Shown here piece by piece: positions 49,480 to 62,161 of a stretch of DNA of 64,000 bases (its first letter is position 1; each line of letters opens with the position of its first letter). The stretch covers positions 190,349,620-190,413,619 of the forward strand of contig CM047805.1 in the NCBI GenBank assembly GCA_026214975.1, in the 5' to 3' direction. The stretch comes from Gentiana macrophylla. Its lineage: Eukaryota > Streptophyta > Magnoliopsida > Gentianales > Gentianaceae. Position numbers and translations under genes: made by a program. A model generated the notes under the pieces. It ran no database searches. It saw nothing but the letters and a program-made list of their open reading frames with translations, and had not been told where the DNA came from.

Positions 49480-51716
49480 ATGGGTTGGTTACCATGCTCT
49501 GATACATCCATTGTAACTGGTAATGGTAGAACTACTAACATCAGAGGCCAACTCCCTCCTATCCAAAAGCCTCCTCCAGGTTACCTTTCTTTCTCTTCTT
49601 TTTTTAAACTCTTACAATTTGTCTCATCATTGAAATTTAGAATATTAACCTTATATATTCTTGTCTCATCACTCGTGCATGTTGATTTTTCTTTCCGGGT
49701 GCTACCTACCTAGCCGGCTTAACCAGAAAAAAAATGCAGGTTGTTGTGGCAGATGCATGTGTTTCTTTTCACCTTAGGAATTCAGATTTCTTTTTCCAGT
49801 TTTTTTTTTTTCAGTTAAGGTATTTAGTGTTGATAACAACTTGTGCGTAGGTACAAGAAAGTTGAATGTAGTTTTTTTTTTCGTGGGGGGTTGCAAAACT
49901 TGAGATCATCAAAGAGTATGGAGTTTTAACTCTTATAGTATGTGCCATTTTGTCAAGATTCCAACTTTGTAAGGGTAATTAGGACATTTGGAGTACCCTG
50001 TACAAGATTATAATGGCAATCTGATGCATGGAAGCATCCTGTTTATTGGGGTCTTAGGCCGTACACCTTGCTATCTCAAAATGTAGGTATACCTAGCCCT
50101 CTTATTATCATTTCACAAATTTTACCTACAGATATTTCAACACAGCTACTAGTTTTATTTCTATGAATTGCTACTTTCGATAACATCACGGAAATACTCA
50201 TGTTTTTTCGACTGCTCCCTACTAAGATACGCTTGATCTATAAATTGATACTGTCATTGTGTGTATTAACTTGTTCTGTTCTTAAATGTGATGTTTTCGA
50301 TTTCATAAATTCAGCTAAATTGAAGTCAAATGTATCTAAAAATTCAAGGGATGCATCGAAGCACAAGAGAGCCAGCCAACCCAATATTAACATTGCAGCC
50401 AGGACATTTTTGTTTCAAGAATTAGCAATCGCGACTGATAACTTTCGCGAGGATTGCCTTCTTGGTGAGGGAGGATTTGGCATGGTATACAAAGGGGTCC
50501 TAGAACATTCCAAGCAGGTAACCCCCCAAAATTACTTAATACTATCATCTAGAATTTAATTATCAAAAAACAAAGATTCTTGAAGGGTTGAGCATTTAGA
50601 TATACTGTATGCAGTCTTTTAATCAGAGAATTTGGTTAACTGAATATTTGATCGTCTTGTGTTTGATTGTTTGTCTGGCTCAGATTGTTGCTATAAAACA
50701 ACTTAATCGTGATGGATTGCAAGGGAACAGAGAATTTCTTACTGAAGTATTGATGCTAAGTCTCCTACACCATCCTAACCTTGTTAATCTAATCGGCTAT
50801 TGCGCCGATGGAGATCAACGGCTTCTGGTTTATGAATACATGTCAATGGGATCCTTGGAAGATCATCTTCATTGTACGTCCATCTAAAACTGCGTTGTGT
50901 CAATTATCGTAACACAGTTGTTGCCACACGAGCATTTTCTTTAAATCTATATATGTTTTGAACTCACTAACTTAAACCTTTGAGGACTCAGTATGCTTTT
51001 TCTTGAAATACAGACCCTACACCTGGGATGCAACCATTAGATTGGAGTACAAGAATGAAAATTGCAGCTGGAGCAGCTAAAGGACTAGATTACTTACATG
51101 ATAAAGCTAACCCTCCTGTCATATACCGTGATTTGAAATGCTCTAACATATTGTTGGGTGCAAATTATTACCCGAAACTCTCTGATTTTGGGTTGGCTAA
51201 ACTTGGACCGGTTGGTGACAATACACATGTATCTACAAGGGTTATGGGTACATACGGGTATTGTGCACCCGAGTATGTTATGACAGGGCAATTGACTATC
51301 AAATCCGACATTTATAGCTTTGGAGTTGTCCTTTTGGAGATCATCACTGGCAAGAAAGCAGTTGATACTTCTAGAGCTACTAAAGAGCAGAATCTTGTTT
51401 CATGGGTAAGACCGGACTTTTAGAACATACGTAAAGTAAACCTTCCTAATTAATTTCTGTAGGTTAATATAAATATATGTGGGAACCTAACTATCTGGTT
51501 TTCTTTCAGGCAAAGCCACTGCTAAAAGATCGAAAGAAATTTGCACAATTGGCAGATCCTATGCTTCAAGGTCAGTATCCACTTAGGGGGTTGCTGCAAG
51601 CTTTATCAGTTGCAGCTATGTGTGTTCAGGACATCCCAAACATGCGACCTGCCATGGCTGATGTTGTGACAGCCCTGTCACACCTTGCTTCACGAAATTA
51701 TATACGAAAAGCCTAG
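49480..51716 (+). CDS. Receptor-like cytoplasmic kinase, RLCK-VII, PBL23-like, five exons
   Basis: A Ser/Thr kinase of the family that relays pattern-receptor and growth signals at the plasma membrane. Exons: 49480-49579, 50315-50517, 50684-50873, 51014-51405, 51510-51716; the product is 363 residues. MGWLPC at the N-terminus offers Gly2 for myristoylation and Cys6 for palmitoylation. Kinase motifs: Gly loop [11 protein letters not shown] (84-94), Lys106 in [14 protein letters not shown] with Asp204, DFG at 222-224, [17 protein letters not shown] (235-251). The YRD triad (Tyr for His) is usual in this family. [20 protein letters not shown] before the kinase domain and [16 protein letters not shown] resemble Arabidopsis PBL23. 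It ends soon after the kinase domain (ASRNYIRKA), without the long Ser-rich tail of PBL27. The exact orthologue is not certain. Confidence 0.92.
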
Positions 51717-52989
51717 TTATTACCACTACAAACAACTGATCTGATGATGTTGTACCCAGAAATATATATTCAATGGATGAAGAAATAGCAACAAATGAAT
51801 CACAAGTGGTGAAGTAACAATTTTTACAATTCAATATTTGTTTACCTTTGACAAGTTAATCACACACACACACACACACAAACACTAGAAACTAGTACTT
51901 AAACGAAGAGGAAGAAAGTTGTTGATGCCTTTATTTATGTTTACAATAAAAATGAGAAGTTGAACTGCTGGATGTGGTTTTCCCTGATTTTAGATTTATT
52001 TGTTACTTGACATTGTATGATTTGTTGACAATTACTAGTATTACATAGAATGTGCAAGAAGTTATTGACATGTGTGTTTTCACATTTTTGAAAAGTTATT
52101 ATGAAGGGGCTCTTTCTTAACCTTTAAGCAACACTAAATGTTGAACAAGTGTCAACAAATCATACAATGAGTTTATGATGTAAACTTATTATGATGTTGG
52201 CAACATCATAACAAGCCCTTTACTGAAACAAAGAGGTCAAAGCAAATGAGTTTAAGAGTATGTAAGAGGATCATGCATAAATATAAAGCCCTTTACACCT
52301 TTCATTAAAGAATTTGAAGCATTAGCATTCCATTTGAATAAGACAGTCAAGATTCTTATAGCCAATCTTACCACAATTAACACGTATGAGCTGCAATCCC
52401 TTCGGTGAAATCAAAGTACAAAGTTGCATATTTTTCCCAGGATGAACTTAAAAAGTGAAATCATAACAGTAAGATAATGGCCCAATTGCAAGTGCCATCA
52501 ATAATTTCTATGGAGCACCACATTGATGTTATTCTCTGTTTAAGCACACGGTATAAACATTACGGCCTAGCAGTTTAACGATTAAAGGCTTCCTCCAAAG
52601 CGTATAGAGATCCACACATTCATAATATGAACTTGTATAGCATTAATTAGGGTCATATAATATTCATTACCTTTAAATTTTTCTGCTTGCTAGTTGCGAT
52701 AAGATATCAGCTAGGTAGCCCTCGTCTTCATCGTCTCCGTTCCGGTATAGGAAGCAAAGTTGGACCATTGTATCTTCAGTAAATCCACACCGTAGGCGAT
52801 TTAGAATCAACATGATCAATGTCATGACCATAATTGGGAGTTTTAATTACATCTTTATGTGCTTCTCCGAATGAGGTCCAATTCTTCTGTGGTTTGGATT
52901 ATCACCTTCCATAGCACGCAGGATTCCAGGGAAATCCCTAATTTGGATTATCAGGGGGTGGATGGCCGAGGATTGCATGAACTGAATTT
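51717..52989. other. Kinase 3' region and intergenic DNA, no gene
   Basis: A (CA)n run lies at about 51862-51880. No coding exon was recognised. The LINE remnant may begin a little before 52990, but its 5' end could not be fixed. Confidence 0.4.
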
Positions 52990-54254
52990 ATTGCATTGTG
53001 GGGGAGAAAAAGAATAGATCAATTTCTTTGATGATTGAATACTTGAATGGAGACTCCGTGTTTGTTTTTCATATTGCTTGGACGAGCCGTCAACCTTCAT
53101 TTTGCATATCATTTGCAGGACAAAAGCTTCCCACGGACGCTAGGTTTCTTCTTTATTCATACCCAACACGCGAGTGGGATGTGCATCGAGTTTGGAATTT
53201 GTTCAGGCCATGCGAGGCTGACGTTATCTTGGGGACTACTATAGCCCCAGTGGGGCATCCGGATAGACGGATTTGGCGCTACAACCACATCGGAGTTTAC
53301 ACTGTGAGGTCAGAGTATTACTTAGCTTTATGTCTTTATCGTCCAACGTCTACATTTGGGGGCGTGGATAGGGTATGGAGGAGTTGTTGGCAGCTTCCAG
53401 TGCAGTCACGTATTCGGCACTTTTTTGTGGAGGTGCTTTCATAATTGTCTGGCCATCGGTCAAGGTTTGCTGAGGCGGTATATAGGAGAAGGAGTGTGTT
53501 TGGTATGTGGGGACACTGTGGAAACTATGCAGCATGTGATCTTTGAATGCGAGATGACGGACATGATATGGAGAGCGTCACCGTTCTCTGGGGTTCTAGA
53601 GTGTCACCATTCTTGAGGCTGTTTGAGGATCAGAGTGTCCACAAAACTGTAAAATTTGTGTAGCTTATGTGGAGGATCTGGAAGGCACGTTGTTCTGCGG
53701 TGTTTGATGATCGGGCGGTTCTTGTTTCTGCTGTATGTATGGTTTCTCTGTTTGCAGCGGCAGAGTATGTGGAGGCGATGGAGACCTTTTAGGTGCAGAC
53801 CTCGTCCCATCAACTGGCAGATAAGTGGGCGAAGCCATTGGCGGGGGTGGTGAAGTGTAATGTGGATGCATAAGTAATCGGCGGCGATTCTGGGTGTTGG
53901 TCTCTTTCATGGTGATCATGGAGCAGTTCTACACTCCTATGCATACCATTTTGATCCACGAGATCCGGTTGAATTCATGGAGCTTAAGGCTATTCTTTTG
54001 ACATTGGAGGACGTGAGGCGTTTGGAGATCCAGCGGCTGGTGGTGAATAGTGATTGCTTGGCGTGTGTTTTGCGCTTTCAAAGACCGGTGGAGGACCTCT
54101 CTGCACGTGGTTGTTTAGTGCATGACTGTTTGGCGTTACTCTCTAGTTTTGTTTCTGTTTTCTTTGCTTTTATTTGGCGTGTGAGAAAGTTCAATACGCA
54201 TCTTTTAGTTATGCATACTCTGTTTATTTCAGTGCGGACATCTTTGGGTGATTA

Positions 54255-55597
54255 TAGGCGTGGTCGTTCCGTGCCGGTTCCGTGCCTCTGGCACGACCCT
54301 CCGGTTCCGGGTCCAAAATGGAACCGGAACCGCCGGGTCTCGGGAACCGGCGGGTTTGGCGGTTCTCCGTACCGGTTCCAGGTCTCGATGGTTCCCGGGT
54401 CTAGACGGTTCAGATCACGATTCCGATCACGGTTCAGATCACGGTTCCTAAAAAATCAATATTTTTGTAGAAATTTGTATAACTTACGTTAAAATTAATA
54501 ATAAATTATAATTGGTTATTAAACTATATATAATATATTTAATTTCATAACTATATTGAAAAAAAAAACACACGGCTTGGAACTTATATTCTAAATAAAA
54601 TGTAAGTAAATTAAAGCATAATGCGTAATTTTATAATTGTTTATCTTTTATGATTAATTTGTAAGTAAATTAAACGTATATTTATATATAGTGATTACGA
54701 TAATTTATACTTATAATGACCATTTTCGATTACATTAATTTATTACAATATAATACAATACAATAAACGATGGATGCCGATTATTCTACGTAACGGTTAC
54801 ATTGATAAAACTAAATTAATTCAACAAAACACTACATCAAACAACATTCAACATTGATATTGCATCGATTTTTCATAACGTGCATGTAGATGTTGTTACA
54901 TGTCACATCCTACCCAGCTACCCGTCTCGACGTCTCTGCGCATCCTGCATAAAATTTTCATATTCCGCGGAATGCCTTGTTCGTAAGTGTCGTACATAAC
55001 AACCAAAACCGATTTCACGCTGATAATGATACACTTTTTCGCAAACGTTACAAACAACCTTAAATTTTGAAAGATTCACTTCCCCAGTAGTTGCATCAGT
55101 AACATTTTCTACACGAAAAAAATAAAAAAGCTGACACTTTAATAGACATTGCAAAATAATATATTTCGAATGTGATAAAGTAAACGAATTTATTCAGAAC
55201 AACATCAAATCACTATCCGAAATGGTAGATAATATAATGATAACATGAGAGCTAGAATAGAATTGTGAGTAAAAAGTGATGAAATAGGTGTGTATTTATA
55301 GTATGATGAGTGTGATATTTTAAAATAAAAAAATAAAAAATTTATTCAAAAAATTTGAAAATAGACGTTGGATTCTTGGAGGAAAAATAAAAATAAAAAA
55401 CCACCGGTTCGGGTCCTCTGGACCGCCTCGCCGTTTTGACCACGGCCTCTAGTCGATCCGGGCGGTCGGTCGGTGAAACCTAAAACCGAACCTAAACCCA
55501 GTGGGCATGACTACGCTTGGCTTCCTTCCTCAAGAAATCGTCGATTCCGACAACCCACGGTCGGAACAAATTACTTTAACCGAACCGGCCAGGTCTA
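54255..55597 (-). mobile_element. Short hAT element (hAT-2) inserted in the LINE
   Basis: The reverse complement of the right end reads TAGACCTGGCCGGTTCGG, like the left end of hAT-1. The left end TAGGCGTGGTCGTTCCG matches it at about 12 of 17 positions. The flanks GGTGATTA (54247-54254) and AGTGATTC (55598-55605) share six of eight bases and suggest the 8-bp hAT target duplication. At ~1.34 kb it is too short for a full transposase and carries only a BED-finger remnant on the minus strand. Confidence 0.72.
54918..55154 (-). pseudogene. BED zinc-finger remnant of the hAT-2 transposase
   Basis: A 78-codon fragment with FKVVCNVCEKVYHYQREIGF and YVRHLRTRHSAEYENF: C-x2-C and H-x4-H, the DNA-binding BED finger found at the start of hAT transposases. 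The catalytic core is absent, consistent with an internally deleted, non-autonomous copy. The ATG of this frame may not be the true start. Confidence 0.65.
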
Positions 55598-55683
55598 AGT
55601 GATTCACCCCCGGGTGATAACGTTTTGGTTGTTTGTTTTACGGATGTCATTAATAAAATTTCTTATGTCCTAAAAAAAAAAAA

Positions 55684-56597
55684 CCTGTTTTTATTTTGAC
55701 TTATAATATAAGTCAATTTAAAATATCATTAATATATTTAGTACATTTTTTTCTTTTAATCTTACCTTTTATTCTCAATTAAACCATTTTTCCATCATTT
55801 GTCATTTATTATTGATGAAAGGCAAGATAGGTTCTACATAAAAGTTCTATCATTCGTTGGTTTGAAGTTTGATGAAGGACAAATCATTTTTCAACAGTAA
55901 TTTTGTGGTGTTGCAGGGCCATTGTGTCACCATTATTTTTATTAATCACAAACTTTAAAATTAATGGCTCATGACCATCTAATCATAATTATGGCTGGAT
56001 CTTGATATATTTTGCCTCCTTTGAATTTCAGACTAATGTTAGTGTCTCCACCCCTTTGCTTCAGGGTTGCATGGGCGGATTTCGACATATCTAATTCTTC
56101 AACGACGGTCATAAAGGTTTATTTAATTTTGTTTTGTGTATTTTTCGGTGGTCTTTCATGATGGCTTTTCGTGAATCTTGGCGGCACGTAATGAAAGAAA
56201 AATACTTGTGTGGATAATGTATTTTGAGGTGAAATGATGGACGAAACGATCAGAACCTCACAACTTAAATACAGAATGAAACTGTGTGAAGATACTACAC
56301 AAATATTTTCCATGACCTTATCAGATTCTTTTTGCTATCATTCCATTTCATTACGTCAGATTCATTTCATTTCATTTTATCAAACCAAATGAGCAATTAT
56401 TTTCAAAAAAAACTAGTAATAATAATAATATCTCCAAAGCCAAACTTCACTTTCGCATATGAGTTGACTCAAAAGTATCATAGATTTATAAGAAACAGTC
56501 CAATTAACATATTTTATTTCTTATTAAAATATGATAATTATATCTAGCAAGTAGCATTTCAGTTATTCATCCTCCGGCCATCTATCGGAATACTCAT
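55684..56597. other. Intergenic, no gene
   Basis: AT-rich. TTCCATTTCATT/TTCATTTCATTT phrases recur near 56340-56380. No gene or element border was recognised; the last part is probably the 3' UTR of the SGR9-like gene. Confidence 0.45.
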
Positions 56598-57482
56598 TTA
56601 AGTACCGGCGTCGGCAGCTATCTTGGCTAGCAGCCCCCACAACCGGTTGATCTCGCCTACAACATCGTCAGTCGGCAGCATATACCGGCAATAAGGGCAT
56701 GTATTCCTCTTCATCAACCACGGCAATATACACATCCAATGGAACAAATGCTTACACGGCAATTCACAAACATCTCTTCCGATTCTAATCTCTTCTTTAC
56801 ATATCACACATTCCCTGCCGTCACCACCGGTCACCTCCACCGACGGCAGCGCGATTATTGCTGCGACCGAAGTCGCCACCTCCGTCCTATACTTCCCTCC
56901 GCCTTCAATAATATTACATCCCGCCAAGTTGACAAATCTGGTACACTTACTCACCGTGTCAACATACTTGTTCAGAACATCGGAACCAGAAGCTTCTATA
57001 CCGGAAAGTCTGAGCACGCTAATGCTATTGAGCAGATAATCGCAGAGAACAATTCGCCAATTGGAGATCGGGCATTCAAGCGCTTCTGGAAACAATTGGC
57101 GAATTTCGCAAAGCAGTAGAAGGAGGACGACTGCATCTAGGTCACGGAGCTTCATGGAATTGGAGGACCGCGTCACCACCGCCGCCGGTGGAGCATTACA
57201 GCCGCTACTAGTAGTATTGATTTGCTGGAAAGGTGTGAGGAGAATCGTGAGATTGGATAAGAGGTGGCGGGCGATTAGGAGAGACTTGTCTCGGAGGGAG
57301 AGGGATTGAAGGTAGCGGAAGGTGAGGGAGAAAAGGGTGGGAATGGAGAGAACGGAGTAGAGGCGGCGGTGTTGGGTACGGAGGAGGAAGGAAAGGGAGT
57401 GGGTAAGATGAGAAAATTGGGAAGGGGTTAAGGTGGAAAGGGCTGCCATGATTATAGTCTGTGTGGAGGTTTGATCGTCCAT
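56598..57482 (-). CDS. SGR9: RING-H2 E3 ubiquitin ligase, SGR9-like
   Basis: An intronless gene of 294 residues. The C-terminal RING-H2 runs over about residues 223-266: ECVICKEEIRIGRDVCELPC, KHLFHWMCILPWLMKRNTCP, then YCRYMLPTDDV, giving C-x2-C, C-x1-H-x2-H-x2-C, C-x2-C. The N-terminal part (IMAALSTLTPSQF, LSIPTLFSLTFRYLQSLSLR, LLIARHLL, KLRDLDAVVLLLLLCEI) and the end EINRLWGLLAKI resemble Arabidopsis SHOOT GRAVITROPISM 9, an amyloplast-associated ligase that modulates amyloplast contact with actin during gravity sensing. The family call rests on remembered similarity across the whole length. Location and role here are inferred. There are no neighbours of related function. The opposite strand is also open for 126 codons, a shadow. 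Confidence 0.87.
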   Translation of the reverse strand: MDDQTSTQTIIMAALSTLTPSQFSHLTHSLSFLLRTQHRRLYSVLSIPTLFSLTFRYLQSLSLRDKSLLIARHLLSNLTILLTPFQQINTTSSGCNAPPAAVVTRSSNSMKLRDLDAVVLLLLLCEIRQLFPEALECPISNWRIVLCDYLLNSISVLRLSGIEASGSDVLNKYVDTVSKCTRFVNLAGCNIIEGGGKYRTEVATSVAAIIALPSVEVTGGDGRECVICKEEIRIGRDVCELPCKHLFHWMCILPWLMKRNTCPYCRYMLPTDDVVGEINRLWGLLAKIAADAGT

Positions 57483-59695
57483 ATCATGGGATCATGTGCT
57501 GTGCTACCAAGCTAGCTGGCCGGAGAGGTATGTATCACTTTGGTCCTGTAAAGCCTAAAGTATAGAGAAGTTGGCAAGCATGAGAACTTTTTGTCCTTTA
57601 TATATACAAGACTAAGGGTAGTGAATAAGAGGATGATGCAAACACAATGGTCGTGATATTTTCGAGGCATCTACACCGTTGATTCTTAATGTATCATCAT
57701 TGATCATTATTATATCCATCATAATCTACGGTGTAGATGTACGTTGTGACATTCGTTGTGTCACTACGATTATGTCTGCATAATTACTCAATGAATAACT
57801 AGGAAATAATAGGTGTCACAATCTAAATATACCTCTCTAACGACCCAACCCGAAACTTGAGTAATTTTAAATTGACCTGTTCGGTAATGACTTGAGATTT
57901 TTTTATTTTTTTTATTTTAAAGAATGACTTGATCAAATATTGTATTTTTTTTTAATCTTGAATCATGAAGCCCCATGCTACGATATTTGCACGGGCTAAA
58001 ACGATTACTCGGATTACTAATCATTCAAAGGATCAACATATAATGATGTATACATTGGACCCATAACAATGAAATTGTTAAGAACCCTATGTAATACAAT
58101 GAATATCCCAAGATAAAAAGGAAAATAGAATTAGATGAAGGAAAAAACTTGAGCAAAATTAGTTTAACTCAATGATTAGATTAGAAGAATCAATGGCTAT
58201 GAAGAAGTCAAGACCCTTCTAATGATCCTTAAACCAAAGTCTATAATGAGACACTTTAAGCTATGCTCACAGACTTAAAATGCACTTAACAAAAGTTGTA
58301 AAACTCTAATGAAAAAATAACTCGATATTATTATAATTCAATGTGTCAAATACATTTGATGTGCCACTCCTTTTATAAGCCAAGAATGTTGGCATTTCAT
58401 TTTCTAGAAATAAAATAAAATAAGAAAAAGAGAAATAACAATGAATCTAGTCACATTTTATGTCTAGGTGAAAAAGAAATAAAAATAATTCATAAAATAA
58501 AAGAAATCTTAAAATCAATCATTAGTAAATTATTTCCAATCAGATTGATTGATTATCTACCAAAATAATATGAAGATTTGATGAAATCAATCACCATAAA
58601 ACTCATATTTCGTGCTATATGGCCCTGGTAGGCTTTATTGGACACCAATATTAATAATAAGACTACAATAAATAGAAAATAGCAAAAAGTCCATATTCTT
58701 TTCTCTTGAATTCACGACCCATGCTCTTTGGCCCAAATGTGTTAAAATAATCGAAATAAGAAATCATTCTTTTCATTTGGACATGTACTTCATCACATTG
58801 GGCTTCTCTTAGATGATAATAGTCAACGGGATGACAAGTGGATCGATGAAAATGTGCAAATCCGCCAGAATATGCAAACCCGCCGAATTTAGCCAAATAA
58901 ATGACAACTTGTATTCTCCAATGAAGCGACCATTGATAATTATGAGTACCTTAAAATTATCAAAATAAATAATAAATTAAAGTTCCATAAGTTTTCCACA
59001 TTGAAGGGAGTGCAGATCTCATGCAAATCACTTGATATAAGTCTTAGACGGTTAACGATCATTAATGTGAAATCGTGGATCATAAGAGCTGTGTAGAAAA
59101 TGATGATGGCTTGATGGTCCTCCATCATATAAACATTCAATGATGTTTTAGTAAGTCGAGTAATGTAGTAGTATGTTGATGATCCTTTAAATGATATTTT
59201 AGTAAGTCGAGTAATCGTTTTAACTTTCACGCAAATATCGTAGCATGAGAATTCATGATTCGAGATGAAAAAAAAAAGTATTGGGTCATGACCGAACGGG
59301 TCGATCCGAAATCGCTCGGGTTTCGAACCGGTGGTTACACAATCTTTTGAGGGTATGATTATCTTTACTTAGGTGTGGACTGTGTGACACTCTCCCGGAA
59401 CATAGGATCTATGGGGAGCGAAATTCCCTTATTAGATAATACGTTAATGTAAGAGGAGTGATGAAGGTACAAAAATTGTACACATGAATAGTGTACCGAA
59501 AATTTTTGGGACCACACATTAATGAAAAAGAAATAGAAAAAGACAAAACCAAAAAAACTGGACCACATAATACATTTTTCGGGGAGGTGTGTGGAGTATT
59601 TAGGTGTCTTTAATGTAAGAGGCTCGCCTCCAATATTATCTATGCCAAACTTCCAAGATTAACACATAAGCACTTAATTTAAAGAAATCTTTTAT
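57483..59695. other. Intergenic, no gene; one MITE and a short duplication
   Basis: Apart from the foldback at 57642-57761, the phrase TTTTAGTAAGTCGAGTAAT occurs twice, near 59145 and 59197. Several short minus-strand open frames (58663-59568) show no family resemblance. Confidence 0.45.
57642..57761. mobile_element. Foldback MITE with ACACAA termini
   Basis: The left end ACACAATGGTCGTGAT.. and inner arm CATCTACACCGT pair with ACGGTGTAGATG and ..CATTCGTTGTGT at the right end. It is about 120 bp and noncoding. The ends resemble those of the foldback at 59696-59798. Confidence 0.55.
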
Positions 59696-59798
59696 TGACA
59701 CAACGTCATTTTTCATCAATGATTACAATGCAGCATTTATTAATTATGATGTAGTTCATTGATTATTATAATCAATGGTAGAAAAATATATTGTGTCA
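59696..59798. mobile_element. Foldback MITE with TGACACAA termini
   Basis: The left arm TGACACAACGTCATTTTTCA is the inverted counterpart of ...TAGAAAAATATATTGTGTCA; the arms are ~35 bp with mismatches, followed by ATCAATGATTACAAT/ATTATAATCAATGGT. It is about 103 bp and noncoding. The target duplication is unclear. Confidence 0.6.
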
Positions 59799-62161
59799 TT
59801 AATTATGCCACAACGGTCGTTCATGTAGCATGAATTATCACTTTGTTAGAGGAAGTAAAAGTTTTAGGAAGGTCTTGAGTCTTGACAGACACTGAAATTG
59901 AGATATATCGATAGGAGGAGAAGAGAAGCGAAATTTGTAGCCAATCACGTGGTGGAATAGAGAGGTGGAGCCCAGTGAATATTGGGAATTTGTCCACGAG
60001 TTATTTGTCCGATAAAAATCACGTTGGATGGGTCGTTTCATGTTTGTTATCTTTGCTAAAAAAATGTAAAGAAAACAGAGGCAGAAACGTATAACTTACA
60101 ACAATGCTGCCGATTTTCCTTAAATAAAAATAAAAAAAAGAAAGATTTTGCCCATTCATAGAGACACTGTTATCTCAAGACCCTACACACCTCCTCCATT
60201 AATAATGAAAATGAAAATGAAAATGAAAAGTCACTCACTCACTCTACGGTAATTAAGGACTCGTGTCATCCTTTCTTCTTACAATCCCCCTTCATCTCTT
60301 CTTGGATCTGTAAACATTGGATTTGCGTCCCCTAAGGTCATAACTCCGTTGGTTAAACAATTTGGGGTGTTGTAATGACACTCTATCTTAGCTGGTGTGA
60401 GGGAATTCGAATCGTCTATGGAGCGACCCCTTTCAATAAATAAGTCTAAAGACAGTCCCAGCATACTGAATCATTGAGATACATCACTTGGTTTAATCCT
60501 AAGGACGGGGTGATTTGTGGCCTTTGGGTTGGTTGGGGTTCAACCTTTTTGTAAACATTGGATCTGCAAGCATATGAGGTTAAGAAAAAGGGTCCATTTA
60601 TGTTGCTGAGCACCATAAAAAGTCATTAATCTGATAGTATTAATTTACAAGGAATAACCTTTTGAGTTATGGTGGTAGATACATAATAGATTACTATGTA
60701 TGAAAGAGCAAAGGCATAATAATAAGATAGATAGCTGCTAGCTTTGTACTGATAGTGAAAAAGGGTGTTGTTAAAAGGCACAATATTGAATCTTCTATGA
60801 GATCATTGTGAATCTATTATGACAACCACATTTCATTCGGCTTAGATTCGATTTAAGTAAAGTTAAAAATGGACATGTAATGTAAAGTCGGATGTTAGAG
60901 CTTAAGATTCGACTTTCAAGAAGTCGAATGCCAATGTGGTGTCCAAAAAGTAAAAGTAGAATCATCGTGTTGCCTTTAACAACTCCCTTGGGGAAATTGT
61001 GACCAATAATTATGCGATAAGTATGGGCAAAAGAGCATAATAGATGTATTACATGTATGGACAAAACAGCAAAAGCTAAGTCTTTGCACAAATAAACTAC
61101 AAAAGAACACAGACAACAAATGGTGTCTAATCCTGTGAGGTGTGAATGCATTGATCAATTGAACATGGGGTCATACTCACTCACTCATATATAGGTCCAA
61201 ATCCTTACATGTAAACACCCCCCCCTATGTACAACTCCTAAAAAAAATAGTTTTTTTTAATATATCTAATAAGTAATACTGCAAAATATAGGGTAAAAGA
61301 TGGTAAAGTAGGCCTACATGGTCTGGTCCTATGTATAGACGGACGCCCTTCAAACATCACAACATGGCTAACAAGTTGCCAGCAAATGCAAAACTGTTTT
61401 CCCTGTTAATTTATGCAATGACCATTAACTTCTCGTATTTCAGCATACAACTGCACATGACATACCTAGGGATTGAAGGCCCAACTTCTGGTATTCAAAG
61501 CACATTATACCATTGGATTTTGGGGGAGGCTCATATGCCATAACAGCTCAAGCATTTACCCCTTCAAGACAAGCAAAACTCTGTTTCTTAGCTGCTGAAA
61601 CAAAGAAACACAATATATCTAACCCATTTCTTGGATCATCTTTGGATGGCATTATGTACTTTGACTACTTATCCATTACTTCAGCTACCAAATATGTCAG
61701 CTAATGAGTAATCTTAGTATGTGTGCTTCTTCATTAACGCTCATTTACAATCTTCAAAGAGCTACATATTAGATTGACAGCCATGAGTTTAATTTGAAAG
61801 GGTAATATCAGCTGTTTGTGATTCCCGGAATGCACTAACTCACATTTTTTTTTTATTTCCAGCCTTGCTTGCTATAGAACGCCAGCATACAGTGTTGATT
61901 CAACTAAAAAAACACTTACTTATGAGACTGATGACTCTTCGATTTGATTCCATGCCTTCCCTTCAGAATTAGGTTTTGTGTCACATCGGTAATTTCTTCG
62001 ATGCAGCCATGCAGGATGATGGGAATAGAATTCTTGGCCTCTGTTTCATTCATTCCGACAAGGCACAACTGATTGAGATGCTCACTGAAGTGTCGTTGCG
62101 CTTACATCGTCAAAAAGATTTACCCCGAAAGATCATTTTGCTATATTTCAAACTGAATCTC
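59799..62161. other. Intergenic, no gene; SINE-like boxes and AATGAA run
   Basis: (AAAATG)n lies near 60205-60228. At 60346-60420 an A-box-like TAACTCCGTTGG and a B-box-like GAATTCGAATC occur ~60 nt apart, a weak SINE candidate. GTAAACATTGGATCTGC-type phrases recur near 60310 and 60552. The last kilobase may hold the 3' UTR of the PPR gene. Open frames at 61331-61704 are not recognisable. Confidence 0.4.

Larger units (their letters stand above)
52990..55683 (+). mobile_element. LINE (non-LTR retrotransposon), 5'-truncated, split by hAT-2
   Basis: The 3' part of a LINE ORF2 in several frames: a pre-zinc-knuckle region (RRIWRYNHIGVYTVRSEYY, ~53260), a zf-RVT motif (CLVCGDTVETMQHVIFEC, ~53495-53550), the start of an RNase H-like RVT_3 domain (VKCNVDA, ~53850) and its continuation MELKAILLTLEDVRRLEI...NSDCLA (53977 onward). 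The 3' end is GATAACGTTTTGG...AATAAAATTTCTTATGTCC followed by a poly(A) run (55672-55683). Positions 54255-55597 are a younger hAT insertion. Frameshifts and stops show it is dead. Confidence 0.78.

Noticed and set aside
49230..49507. Open frames on both strands over the (GA)n run
   Set aside because: They are microsatellite translation overlapping the 5' UTR and first exon of the kinase gene.
56739..57309. Plus-strand frames of 126 and 82 codons
   Set aside because: They are antisense shadows of the intact SGR9-like gene, with no family resemblance.
61331..61704. Plus-strand frames of 70 and 63 codons downstream of the PPR gene
   Set aside because: They show no resemblance to a known family and overlap the expected 3' region of the PPR gene on the other strand.
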